64,000 nt of DNA, taken from Euptelea pleiosperma (lineage: Eukaryota; Streptophyta; Magnoliopsida; Ranunculales; Eupteleaceae). Positions 12,143-22,854 of this stretch are shown here, piece by piece. The DNA lies in assembly GCA_035048495.1 (NCBI GenBank), contig CM068547.1, positions 18,173,913 to 18,237,912 of the forward strand, in the 5' to 3' direction. The stretch's first letter is position 1. Each line of letters opens with the position of its first letter. The notes under the pieces are model-generated. The model ran no database searches, was not told where the DNA came from, and saw only the letters and a list, made by a program, of their open reading frames with translations. The translations under genes and the position numbers were made by a program.

Positions 12143-12303
12143 CATCTGGGTCTTCTTCTCCTCCTTCTTCTTCTTTTTCTTCTCTTCTTCTTCATCTCTT
12201 CTGCTCGTCCTTCTCTAACAGTAGAGCCTGTAACGCCGCTGCACACCGCCTGTGTGCACCATATCCACCACCGTCTTCCTCTCCTTCTTCTCCACATTCT
12301 TAC

Positions 12304-12330
12304 GCCGGAGTTGCAGGCAGCAACTCCGGC
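12304..12330 (+). repeat. LTR stem-loop 2 of LTR C
   Basis: Same 11-bp stem and same loop as stem-loop 1, 188 bases downstream. With CT-rich DNA before each, this points to local duplication. Confidence 0.88.
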
Positions 12331-12463
12331 CGTTCTTCATCCTCCTCCTTCTTCTTCTTCTTCTCGTTCTTCTCGTTCTTCTTCTTCTTCTTCTTCTTCT
12401 TCTTCTTCTTCTCATTTTTTTTATTTTATTTTATTTTCGTTTTCTTCATATTACTGTTTTCTA

Positions 12464-12488
12464 CCGGAGTTGCAGCCTGCAACTCCGG
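12464..12488 (+). repeat. LTR stem-loop 3 of LTR C
   Basis: CCGGAGTTGCA/TGCAACTCCGG, 11-bp stem with a 3-base loop. It follows a (CTT)n tract at about 12340-12412. Confidence 0.88.
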
Positions 12489-13655
12489 CCGTCAGCGCCC
12501 CCCTCCGCCTGCTCCTCCGCCATCTCCGATAGGGTAGCCCCGTAACACCACCTCCCACAAGTTGCAGCTGCAACGTTCTCCCATGCCAGCACCATCACGC
12601 CTTCCACTCATCTCTTTGTTGTTGCTGCACAGTCCTCTACATCTCCACCGTCTTCAATAACTGCACCACCGCCCTCTCCTTCTTCTCCAAAGGTTGCTAG
12701 AGTTGCAACCGTCAAAGCTTCCTCCCAAACTACTTTCTTCCTCACCCAGAAAAAAACCCAGAAGAAAAAAAAAGGGAAAATAGAGGAAGAAGGAGGGGAG
12801 AAGACGCCTTACCTGGTTCTTCATCTCCACCACCGCCTCAACTATCACCATCTCCACCCCTTTGATGCCGCTGCTACTACCACAGGAACAGCACAGGCCA
12901 CCAAGAACGCTGCTACTGTCAACCCAAGTTCCTCACTTAGTTGGGTCCATCCACTATGTGCATCTCCTCTCTCTACCGAGATCTCCATGCTTGCAGCTTC
13001 CACCTTGCAACGGCCTGCAATCCCTTTTCGTTGCATAATCGGAGTTGCAGGTTACAACCCCAGTCCGCCCCAAACGGTCCTCTCCACCTTGTTGGCTCGA
13101 ACATCTTAAACGGGTCGGCCCTTCATCCATAGCCCGTTCGCCACCTCTCTTTGGCCACTACCATCTCGGCCACCCACGAGTTCATCACCACGTAGATCAC
13201 TACTCGCAGCCAACCTCTTCTAAGGCCATGCTCTCCATCATCATCATTGGTAAGTGATGAGTTATCTTTCTCTCTCCCCTTCTTTAGACTCTCTTTCTAT
13301 CTTCTCTCTCTAGGAATACTCCCTCACTTCATTTTCTCTCTCTAACTCTCTCTAGAATTTTCTTCCTTAAAATTACTTTTTAGTTTATCTTATTGTATGT
13401 TATTTTCGATTCAAGCATTGTAATAAACATTTGATCACTTAATGATGAAGTTTGTTTTTATCTATTATTTCTTGTGATGGTCCGTCAGTTTTTGTTTGTA
13501 TTCGCGCTAATCCGACTAATCCCGAGTGCGGATCGACATCCGACACAAGCCACTGTGCAAAATTGCTCATTCTACAGGTTAAAAGTCTCGGATTGATTAA
13601 AAATGTGTTGAAGTTAGGGTTTTCGATTCAACGAAGTGGAAAAATCCTACTTTCA

Positions 13656-14064
13656 TCGAGCGGACAACTCCGCAAGGATTTTCGGGGCCAATGTTGATAT
13701 TTTTCCAATGTTCATACTCATGTACACAGCCAGCCATGAACGATGTCCACTTCCGCAGCACAATGGTTCCATGGATGGCATAATGCATAGCTATGTGATG
13801 CCAAGTTGGAGATAACGCTCTTGGCGGAGAAAAAATATCCATGCCAAAATTATCAAAGTTGTTAATCATTTATTTGCTCGGATTTGGGCTTGCGCGGCCT
13901 AACATAGTGGTTCAAAACCATGGTTCATCATGAGTCGTACAACATCCTTGTATGTCACGGGCTGCAGTCCAGCACTATGGATATGCAATAATCAATGCTT
14001 TTTAGTTCATCTCTTGACTAATACCGTGGCCCAACATAGTAGCCATTCATCATGGTCCAAATTA
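13656..14064. other. Background right of element 1, with an unassigned minus-strand ORF
   Basis: Begins with the target duplication TCGAG. On the minus strand an ORF opens at 13869 and stays open to the LTR. With element 1 removed it would read only a few codons more into 3910-3900 before TGA. It includes an MAGCVHEYEHW-like stretch. I do not recognise a family. It could be a gene fragment or chance. Confidence 0.3.
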
Positions 14065-14488
14065 ATAGGCGTCTGGTGTCTTTGGTTGGCTTTTCTGCTC
14101 TCTTGGTTCTCGGTTAGACTCTGTGATCCTCTGGCTCGACCTGCACTTGGCCCATATCTTCTTGTCCTAGCCTGTTGGCTCTTTAAGCTTTGATCATATC
14201 CTTTGGAGGTTGATCGTGGGCCCGCGAGTCTCTACAATAGTCTGATCGATCGGGTTTCCTGCAAGAGAAAAAGCGCGTAATAAGACTTAATCAAAATGAC
14301 TTTATATCTTGACTTCTCGAAATGTGTTTAATGCATACGAATGGTCGATTTTCGTATAAAGAATATGTTCTCTTCAATAGAAGAAAATCTTACGTGGAAA
14401 AGTAGATGAAATGAGAAGTTTTACGTAAGAGAATGTGACAGCGCAAAAAGGATAATGGCTTAAAATAAGTACTTTTGAGCGAATATCA
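14065..14488 (-). mobile_element. Inverted fragment of a family X LTR (U3 part)
   Basis: Read on the minus strand from 14488 it starts TGATATTCGCTC and follows the family U3 (TACGTAA motifs, ATGCATTAAACAC, CAAAGCTTAAAGAG) for about 420 bases. Similarity is then lost, so this is a truncated copy in opposite orientation to its neighbours. Confidence 0.75.
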
Positions 14489-15263
14489 CCTATCAAGTTT
14501 AATATTTCATGAATATAAATTTATAATTTTTCTAAATATTTTATCTTGGTTGACAATCTTTTCTTAAGCTCTAAATGATTATTCTTTTGAGAAAAGATGT
14601 ATTTGGGAAGCTTAAAAAATTTGTGCATTTTACTAAAAAAAATTTAGAAAAAATTTCCTAAGTGTTAGTCCAATCGATTGGACTTACTCTCCAATCGATT
14701 GGACTAGGCAGGTTAATCGATCGGACATGTACACAGATAAACTCATTGTTCTTGTGGTTATACTCTATTTTTATTATTCTTGATCTATACCAGAGTATAA
14801 ACCTTTGTTCTTATGGTATGACATTATGCTTTTTGTATTTTGTTATATATATATATATGTTATACTTGTACTTCATTGCATGTTTATATCTACTTTATTT
14901 CTGTACCTTTGTCATTCTGTGACAAAAAGGGAGAGAAAAATCAAAAGTGGTAAATAAGTAGATGCATGAGATAAAGAGAGAAATTTAGGGGGAGAAAAAT
15001 CTTGTTTTATTTTTCTAATTTCTCTACTGTATCTATATTCTGATGTGCAACTTTTAAACTCACTGCAAGGCCAAAAACAATTTTGCCGATGATATTACAT
15101 GATATGTATTGTTGGTAGATGTGCATGAAACAGATCAAAGCCAATATTTAATATCTGTTTGTTATCTCTGAGAGTCTGTGAGATAGTGAGTAAAATCATG
15201 TAAAGGGATGGGATGGAATTCTTATTTTTTGTTTACTCTATAATGTTTTTGTCACGGAATTGC
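14489..15263 (+). mobile_element. 3' tail of a copia element internal region
   Basis: AT-rich noncoding DNA with GTGACAAAAAGGGAGAG near 14921, typical of the stretch between RNase H and the 3' LTR in SIRE/Maximus-like copia elements. It carries two copies of CCAATCGATTGG and one variant near 14669-14727. No pol motifs remain. Confidence 0.45.
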
Positions 15264-15276
15264 CAAAGGGAGAGAT
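15264..15276 (+). promoter_or_regulatory. Polypurine tract of the copia remnant
   Basis: AAAGGGAGAGAT directly precedes TGTAAAGAAT, the proposed LTR start; the form is usual for copia elements. Confidence 0.6.
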
Positions 15277-15619
15277 TGTAAAGAATATTTTCTTATTCCA
15301 GTTTTAGCAAAGATTCCGTGTAACATAAGCATTCTTGTAACCGTTCCTACGAGCACCAGTGTAGCTTCGAAGTTGTCGTGGTACAAATTCTTCGCCGACT
15401 ACGTTGAGACTAAAAGACGAAAATCGAATGAATCAGAAGGTTGACGACTTGAGTCATCTGAGTAACTGCTATTCACCCGTTGAAGATCGTGTTCGCTCGC
15501 ATAGGAAGGTAAGTGACTTAGTGACTAAAGAATAGGATATTAAAATCTGATTAATGGTTGAACTAAGTTAGAAAACAAACCCAAGTCTAATTCGTGCTTA
15601 AAGCAGTAATAATATTAAC

Positions 15620-15925
15620 TAAGAGAAGTCCAATCAATTGGAGTTTACTCTACAATCAATTGGACCAGTCCAATCGATTGGACTGTGAGAACCGATTGGA
15701 CTGTGAGAACCAATCGATTGGACTCTACGGGACAGAAACTTCCTTGAGTACAATCGATTGGACCAATCCGATTGATTGGACTGTGAGAACCAATCAATTA
15801 GACCATCCGGGACAGAACTTCCAAAGTATACAATTGATTAGACCCTGAGTACAATCGTTTGCAATTACGAACAAAAATCCATCCGTACAGTACAATCGAT
15901 TGGACCAAATGTACAATCGATTGGA
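15620..15925. repeat. Cluster of CCAATCGATTGGAC palindromes
   Basis: About twelve exact or near copies in 300 bases, spaced irregularly. Several differ by C-to-T/G-to-A changes (AATCAATT). All lie upstream of the TATA box. Confidence 0.85.
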
Positions 15926-16007
15926 CTTCACAAAAATTGTCAAATTTCAGATCTGGTTTTTGTGTTCCCTCTATCCCACTACTTGCACGACTTGGGGTTC
16001 CATATTC

Positions 16008-16017
16008 TTATAAATAG
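16008..16017 (+). promoter_or_regulatory. TATA box of the copia LTR
   Basis: TTATAAATAG followed by AGC, 80-90 bases downstream of the palindrome cluster; the expected LTR promoter position. Confidence 0.6.
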
Positions 16018-16857
16018 AGCACTCTTGAGCTAAACAAAATACACAACAATAGAAAAAAGAGTTGGCTTTCTAAATTAAGAATAGTCCTTGTTTGAAGAGA
16101 AAAAAGCCCTAGCTTTCACTCTTAACCTTGTGAGGTTTTTCTCTTCCTTAAGATCAAAGCTTAGAGCTTGATCCTCAATCTGCCTTGGTTTTTTATTTAG
16201 ACCCTTAACCTAATTATCATAGAGTACCAGTGTGACTCAACATTATTTGAGCAACTTGGGGTTCAGGGTGTACTGAATCATTCACCTTCCGTAGAGACTA
16301 GAGTGTTGAGAATTAAGATCGGGGGTGTACTGATCCAAGGTAGGTTTGGGGTGTACCAAACTGAACAAGTAGTAAAGGCTTCGAAATTAAGAGGGCGCAC
16401 GTGGATTCGTAACATGGAGCCAAAGGACATGGACACACCGGTAGTAGGCTTTGGCTAAGGTTGAAAGCTGCATTTCTAACGGTGCTGCATAGGTAACTTA
16501 TGTAACTCGTAACTTTTCAATTAGTGGTACTTTCCATCTAGATGGGGTCCCGTAGTTTTTCCTTGGCTAAGGTTTCCACGTAAAAACTCTTTGTCGTGTG
16601 GATTGTTTGTTCCGCTAATTATTTTGATTAACCCAAACGACAAAGAAGAGAATATATCACAGAGATATATTTGATTCGAGTCAGTCGAGATAATCTTTCA
16701 TTTATCAATCAACTGTTTCATTTTGGCATTCTAGTTCATCACCCTACCAAGACTAGAAAATCGTGTTAGGTTAAAGAGAATTTTAATACTTGATCAACCA
16801 CCCCACCCCACCCCCTTTCTAGGTATTCTGAATAAAGAGAACGAACTGAATTTAACA

Positions 16858-17422
16858 GGGCGACTGGTCTGAGAGACGGGTCGACCGGTCTCAAGAAACC
16901 TCAAAAAGTTGCATCTTTCTCCCTTCCCATTCACTATAAATATCCCTCCCCCCTTTACCTTCTCACTTACCAATTCACACTACTATCTCTTGAGCTCTTC
17001 ATCACAAGAGATTTGATATTTGCTCCCTTGTCTCCGTGCTTGCTTCGGTGATCTAGCGTTTCTCAACTTGTGGGAGATACGCTTTGGCACTTGGTGCTCT
17101 TCGTGGAGAGCAATTCAGTGATTGGTTCAGACGGCGGTTCTGCGTAGTGTCTTTGATAATGCTTCAGCAACATCGAAGCTCTATTCCTCGTCAATCTCGA
17201 TTGAGAGATAACTTCATTGTTAGCAAGAGAGTTTTTCCTAGAAAAACTCTCATGATTGATAAATAATCTTTTATACTGTTGTGCTGCTCGAGTCAAGTAA
17301 GTTCTTGACTGAACGGGAGTTTCGATTACAGTCGTACTCCGTTAATATCGATTGCGATTGAGACCGGGTTCTTTACCCTATTCAATATTGTAACTGTGCT
17401 TCAATATTGAATTAAAAATGTG
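16858..17422 (+). mobile_element. Older copia LTR, left part (split by solo LTR D)
   Basis: Has a CTATAAATA box (16934-16942) and the leader style of copia LTRs. It is cut at the CTAAG duplication and continues at 19346-19530, where a CCCACCCACCC run and CTCTAGGT resemble the end of the neighbouring LTR. Confidence 0.5.
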
Positions 17423-17427
17423 CTAAG

Positions 17428-19345
17428 TGATATTCGCTCAAAAGTGCATATTTTCCACTGTTATCTTCTAAGCGTTATCACACTCTCCTACGTAAAACTA
17501 CTCTAATTTTCCACTTTTCTACGTAAGAGTCTATTTCATTGCGTAGAACACACTTTTCTAGACGAAATGGTATATTTGCATGCATTAAACATATTTTCGG
17601 AAGTCTAGATATAAAGTCGTTCTGATTAAGTCTCATTACACGCTTTTTCTGTCGCAGAAAACCCTGATTGGATGATTCTCGAGACTTGAGGGCCAAAATC
17701 GATCATGAAAGCCCATTTTCAAAGCTTAAAGAGCCCACAGGCTATGACTAGAAGATATGGGCCAAATACGAGCTGAAAAAGAGGACTGAAGAGCCGGCCC
17801 AAAGAACGAGTAGAGTAGAAAAGCCAATGACCAAGAGATGGACCAAAGCGTTTAATGCCACATGAGTCAGCAAGGAATGATAGTCTACTCTACTGGAGAA
17901 GCATGAAGATGGTCACAGTGAAGACTAGGGTTCCAGACCCTCTGCCAATACTTTTTTCTCCATTCTCTGATATTTTCTCTCTCTTCCCCCTTTCTTCTTC
18001 TTTTCTTCCTTCTCTCTTCTTCTTGTTCTTCATCATCTTCTTCCTCTCCGGCGGACTGAACCAGTCCGTCAAGCACCCCGCCTGCGTGCTGCTCCATCTT
18101 TCCCTCTCGTTTGCTCCTCCCTCATCTACCTACCTTATCCACTACAAGCAGCACCTCCACTCCACCACCGTCTGCAACTCTGCTTGAAGACGAACCAGCC
18201 ACGGTTCGGTTGCTGCAATGCCGGCGATATCTCTCCTCTCCAACCGCCGGACCACCTCACAACCCCCGCATCTCCACGCGTCCTCCACCTCTCACAGCCA
18301 CTTGTACCCCCCTTTGTTTTCTCTTTCTTCTCCTCTTCTTCCTTCTCATCTTCTTCATTTTCTTTTTACCGGAGTTGCAACCTGCAACTCCGGCCGGTAG
18401 CAACAACACCACAGCAACACTGCTCCACCCCCTGCGTGCAAGCTCCGCTGTGCACTCCACCACCCGCAGCAACGCCCAGCTCCGCTGTGCACTCCACCGC
18501 CCGCAGCACCGCCTGCAGCACTTGCAGCACCACCGCCTTCTTCATCTTCCTCTTCTTGCGCAGGCTGCCTTCTCCAACCAACAATGCTCCCTTGCTACCC
18601 ACGGTTGCTACAACTCTAAATCCGCCTGCACCTGCAACGTCTCCTCCCTACCTCGCTCTACGCTGCTGTGCCCACCAGCACCTCTTCTTCACGAATCTTT
18701 TCTCCAACTCCATCCAAGAGCACCACCACTTGGCCGGAACTTCCATTCAACTTGCTGCCACAAGGTGTTCCTCTTCTCCACGTGCACATCGTACATCTCT
18801 TTCCCGCAGGCACCTTGCAAGCCGTGCCACCTATCCACTATCCGGTCATCTTCATCTCCCATGGTGAGAGTTTCTCTCTCAAGTTTTCTCTTCTCCCTCT
18901 ATAGTTTTCTCTCTATAAATTAGTTTTCTCTCTCTAGATAGTTTAATCTTACTTGCTTTCTTTTTGTTATGTTTGTATTAAAGCTAGCTTAATAGTTTTG
19001 TAATTTGATTTGTTAGTTTTAATGAAGAAGTTTTAGCTTGGTAATTTGTTCTAAATTTTGTCATTAATCTAAAGAATGGTTCTCTTAACTTCTCTCTAAA
19101 AATATGAATGTTTTAAAATCACTACCACCATTCTCACCTCTCCATATTTTCTACAATCTCCAGCAAAAATTCGTCATTTCATGTTCGTTATTGCGCTAAC
19201 CGGACTAATCCCGAGTGCGGATACGACTCCGACTTTCCACTGTGCAAGAACTGTTTAATTTTGCAGGATTAAAGTCTCGGATAATTTAAAAATGTGTTGA
19301 AGTTAGGGTTTCCGTAACCAACGACGCGGAAAAACCCTACTTCCA
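17428..19345 (+). mobile_element. Solo LTR D of family X (1918 bp)
   Basis: Starts TGATATTCGCTC and ends CTACTTCCA, flanked by perfect CTAAG duplications (17423-17427 and 19346-19350). No primer site follows. It keeps the tRNA-like module (17876-17945), a stem-loop (18369-18393), a donor-like GGTGAG (18863) and acceptor TTTTGCAG (19259-19266). About 0.6 kb is missing near 17990, including the TATA region. Confidence 0.92.
18369..18393 (+). repeat. LTR stem-loop (LTR D)
   Basis: CCGGAGTTGCA/TGCAACTCCGG with loop ACC. Same stem as stem-loop 3 of LTR C with a different loop. Confidence 0.85.
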
Positions 19346-19530
19346 CTAAGCTCAATGTAGCTATTTGGAGAGTGGACGAAGATGTGGATACACCGAACCA
19401 CTATAAATACTTGTGTTGTGGATTGTTGTCTATTTACTTATCACTTTAGTTGATTAAATTGCTTAAGCATATTAGTAAATAATCAACTTAGGCCTATTCA
19501 ACCCACCCACCCACCCTCTAGGTCTCTTGT
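19346..19530 (+). mobile_element. Older copia LTR, right part
   Basis: Continuation of 16858-17422 after the solo LTR. The exact right end is not defined. Confidence 0.45.
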
Positions 19531-19549
19531 ATACATATCAAAGGAACTT

Positions 19550-20557
19550 CAGGGTTGACTATCCCCTCAGTTGTAGCCCGTAAACATTCCCCAAGAAGAG
19601 TTCTTTATGAACTAACAGTCTAAAGTATTCACGAGAATGAGACCTTTAATGGTTGCTACACTACTCATGCATCATATATTCTAAGAATTTAATATTGATA
19701 ATTCTCATATCGTTAATGAATGCATGTGACCCTTCGTTATTATTGTTATTTTATCATTTTGTATTATATGGATACCTTGTTCAACCAAGGTAATTGTTAG
19801 AGTAGATGTCATGTGGAGCTTTGTAGCTCACCCTATGTTGATAACAGTACCTATATATTTGAAGGAGTTTGTGGAGCCTGAGACACCTTTGGAGGAGATC
19901 AAAGTACTGGTGGAGGTCGTTGAGGAACCCCAATTAGACTAAGTTATTTATTTATTTAGTTAGTTATAAAAGAATGGTGTAATAAACTTAATTCAAGATA
20001 TGACCCTATGGTTTAGGTTTGGAGAGGTGAGAAGACTTAGGGGGCGTTTGGGAACGAGAAGTAAAAGCACTTTAGAAGTTATAAGTTGATTTTTTACCTC
20101 CAAAAAAGTCATAGAAATTCAAATGTCCAGAGGGATTCTAATTTTTTAGAAGTTATTTCTCTTAGAAGTCAAAAGCTAAAAATTTTAGCTTCAGTTTTAA
20201 GTTAATTTTTAACTATTCAAAAGTTAAAATATAAAACACATCCAAACTAACTTTTTGGCTTATAAAAGTCAATAAGTTACTTATTTTTGTGTTGCCAAAC
20301 GCCCCCTTAATATAATTCCTAATTACATGTGACTTGGTGTGAAATTTTTAACTCATATATTTTGAACCTATTAGTAGTTGAATCTATTTCGTACAATTGC
20401 ATCTAGACTTGAGAAATTGATTATGTTCATCTTTAATTATAAATTGTTCTTATTTTATTTTTTATTCTATGATTTGAATGCACTTTATCATCACGTTTCA
20501 ATATGAATTTAGGCTTACCCAAGGTAGGTCTAGTAACGCAGATCCGGGGGCGTGACA
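19550..20557 (+). mobile_element. Gypsy-type LTR remnant ending GGGGGCGTGACA
   Basis: Its end (GATCCGGGGGCGTGACA) matches the end of the solo LTR at 46038. The stretch near 19825 (GCTCACCCTATGTT..AACAG) is typical of gypsy LTRs. The left border is not resolved. A Tourist-like MITE lies inside. Confidence 0.5.
20040..20306. mobile_element. Tourist-like (PIF/Harbinger) MITE, 267 bp
   Basis: Perfect 12-bp terminal inverted repeats (GGGGGCGTTTGG and CCAAACGCCCCC) and a TTA duplication (20037-20039 and 20307-20309). The AT-rich interior is noncoding. Confidence 0.9.
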
Positions 20558-20621
20558 CTAATGTTCCCAAAGACTTTGCATGCCACATATACCTCAAATA
20601 ATGTTCCCAAATATATATATA

Positions 20622-21017
20622 GGGTCAGGATCGGGGGACAACAATTTCATACAACATTTTTTACAACAATTTTGACGTACCTACATAGAAGATGAATCAA
20701 TAGCTGCTTTTTGGTGAGGATGATCTCCTCATCATATAGATCAACCATACAAAAAATCAGCACATTTTGAAATTTCTAACCCCATCAAATGTGGTTTTCT
20801 TATTAACAATAAAAATAGACGGTCCATAATTCTTCAACTTGCAAACCGATCTACGAATATCGGATTGATTTGAATTTTTGTGAAGATGATCTCCTCACTA
20901 TAGAGACCATCCTTTCCAAAAATGACCCCATTCCAAGACTTCTAATTTATACATTGGCCTGTGCCAAAATTGTTGTCAAAAATGTTGTATGAAATTGTTG
21001 TCCCCCAATCCTGATCC
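20622..21017. mobile_element. Long-TIR MITE (396 bp), MULE-like
   Basis: The first about 53 bases (GGGTCAGGATCGGGGGACAA..) are repeated inverted at the end (..TTGTCCCCCAATCCTGATCC) with a handful of mismatches. Flanks are AT repeats (ATATATATA / ATATAATAT), so a 9-bp duplication is possible but not certain. No coding capacity. Confidence 0.8.
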
Positions 21018-22563
21018 ATATAATATATATTTCTAGATGATGACATACCATATATCAACATGTATTAGGAACATAATGGGCCTCACAAAAAGCCCATTTC
21101 CATACCTAAACGCATGAAAATGACAAAAATGAAGCATGTATATACTAGAAGAATTTTTTCTTAATTTCAAAACACCATAAATACAACTCGAATGCATCCC
21201 AAAACATGGGTGCATGTGTTCTGATGCAAAGAGGTGGTCCCTTTTCATATACCAGCAAGGCTCTTTCTAGAACAAAATTAGGGTTTTCAACTTGTGAGAA
21301 GGTGATGCTAGCTTTACTGAATGCCATTTCTAAGTAGTAATCTTATACTTGGGCATTTCAGGATCCATTCGAATCATAAGAGCCTTAAATATCTGATGGA
21401 ACATTGGGTTACCACTCAAGCTCAACACTAATGGCTGGCAAATGTGATGGGTACAACTTTGAGGTGGTGTTCAAGAAAATCTGAGACCTAGTTGTTTGAG
21501 AGTTATGCTTGAGGATGACCAATCTGAGGTACTTCTATAGCCCCAATCCTCTGATAGCCATCCCATCCAAGGGTTCTCACCTCAGATAGGTCCAATCCAA
21601 TGACAGACCCTTCGAAGGTTTTACTTTCATTTGCAGGGTTTCAGTGGGTTTTACTTAGGTCTCACGTGAGCTTGAGCATATACCGTACCCCCTCCAAACT
21701 GGGCTTGTGCTCATAAAATGTGTCATTAGCTGAGTCTGTCCTAGGCCCATAAGAACATGACCTAGAGCTTGGGCCTAGACCCTAGACCAGGGCCACACTT
21801 CTGCACTTCGCCTCCCCCAATATCCTAAAGCAAGGGCCGATTCGAATAGGCGCAAGGCTAAATAGCGCAAATTGACGAAGACAGGACAATGTTGAAGAAA
21901 TCCCCCTAAAATTGTACTAATGTTATTCTAAACTCGTTTTGCAGTTAGCACACACAACAATGGAGAAAGTGATGGCATCCAAAGGGACCACATTCACAAA
22001 TGCGTCGTTGGCTTTGATATTGTTCTATCAATCAAGGCTTTTATCTTCTTTTCTTTTTTTCTTTTTTTGATGTACCAACTGCATTCAAAAATTGGGGAAC
22101 ATTCAAAAATTGCACCTACTGCATTTTGGAGTCTGTCAAAATGGCCCCTTAGCTTTCCACATTTTCAAGCTATCTACTATAACTCGACTAGTTCTTCCAA
22201 TGAACTGTGATAACCTAGGCTCTAGCGACCAATTTGATCATAATCTCAAGACTGAATTTACCGTATACACTAGAAGCTGGAAAGTAAAAAAAATATATAG
22301 ATAAAGGTCCTCAGCCATTCTTCAATTTAATGAAAAATAATAGCACCATCAATAAGTCAGAAGTGGCAAAGGAACAGACTGAAAGGTCAGATCTCAATTT
22401 CGAGATCAAACGCTACAGGCAAAATGAATAATAAGAAAATATTAATTGACAATCAAAGACAACAAATGGTGTCCCCAATATAATGCCTCCAGGATGACCA
22501 AACTGAACTTTCCATTCCAATAGCGTCAGCACATACAAGAGAGATTCTGATATGGCACTTTAC
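21018..22563. other. Intergenic DNA and 3' flank of the host gene
   Basis: No ORF with recognisable similarity and no repeat termini are seen. The last few hundred bases before 22564 should hold the 3' UTR of the minus-strand gene, but no clear poly(A) signal stands out. Confidence 0.5.
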
Positions 22564-22854
22564 TCAAGTCCTTCCATCCACATCAAACCCAGCCCCAGTC
22601 CAACCAGGCCCGGGAGATCCTCTCCCCTTAGGCACAACCCCAATTCCCTTCCCTCTCCCTGGGTTAAGAATTTTTTTCTTTCCTCTTCCTTCTCCCTCAA
22701 CAGATGGATGTTGGTTGTGACCATTCACACCTGGTACATTTCCTTGATTGTGTGCATTTTCAGCTATTTGACCAGCAGGCTCTGTTCTATGAGGATCGGA
22801 GGGAGCATCTGAAGCTGTTGTGCTGCTCTGTGTGGGTTGCAACGATTTCCCATT
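22564..22854 (-). CDS. Exon 7 (last) of the host gene
   Basis: 291 bp including TGA; polar linker then the Gly/Arg-rich tail. The acceptor TTTGTTTTTAG is strong. Confidence 0.88.
   Translation of the reverse strand, partial: NGKSLQPTQSSTTASDAPSDPHRTEPAGQIAENAHNQGNVPGVNGHNQHPSVEGEGRGKKKILNPGRGKGIGVVPKGRGSPGPGWTGAGFDVDGRT

Larger units (their letters stand above)
3916..13655 (+). mobile_element. Family X element 1: complete LARD-like LTR retrotransposon without pol
   Basis: The 9.7-kb element is bounded by perfect 5-bp duplications TCGAG (3911-3915 and 13656-13660). 5' LTR 3916-5490, primer site 5493-5506, leader, one long ORF (7288-8970), a noncoding 3' region, polypurine tract 10908-10919, 3' LTR 10920-13655. 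No protease, integrase, reverse transcriptase or RNase H motifs are found on either strand, so it would need enzymes in trans. The tRNA-Asp-type primer site and the shape of the ORF tail point to Athila-like Ty3/gypsy elements as the likely autonomous relatives (inference). Confidence 0.88.
10920..13655 (+). repeat. 3' LTR of element 1 (copy C, 2736 bp)
   Basis: Near full-length LTR. U3 has TACGTA motifs and the tRNA-like module (11366-11434), then three CCGTTGGATC repeats (about 11580-11632), an AT-rich stretch, a hairpin plus TATA box (11936-11970), three stem-loops (12116, 12304, 12464), donor GGTAAG (13249) and acceptor CTACAG (13572-13577). It ends CTACTTTCA at 13655, followed by TCGAG. 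Confidence 0.88.
15277..16857 (+). mobile_element. Copia 3' LTR (about 1.58 kb) with a CCAATCGATTGG cluster
   Basis: Starts TGTAAAG after the purine tract and probably ends TTTAACA at 16857 after a C-rich run, as in SIRE/Maximus LTRs. U3 holds about a dozen CCAATCGATTGG-like palindromes (15629-15925). TTATAAATAG at 16008 is a good TATA box. The right border is inferred from the inverted TGTAAA/TTTAACA ends; no target duplication was found. Confidence 0.6.

Noticed and set aside
18111..18923. A 270-codon plus-strand ORF in solo LTR D
   Set aside because: It lies wholly inside an LTR, reads CT-rich and Cys/His/Ser-biased DNA, and is not preserved in LTRs A, C, E or F.
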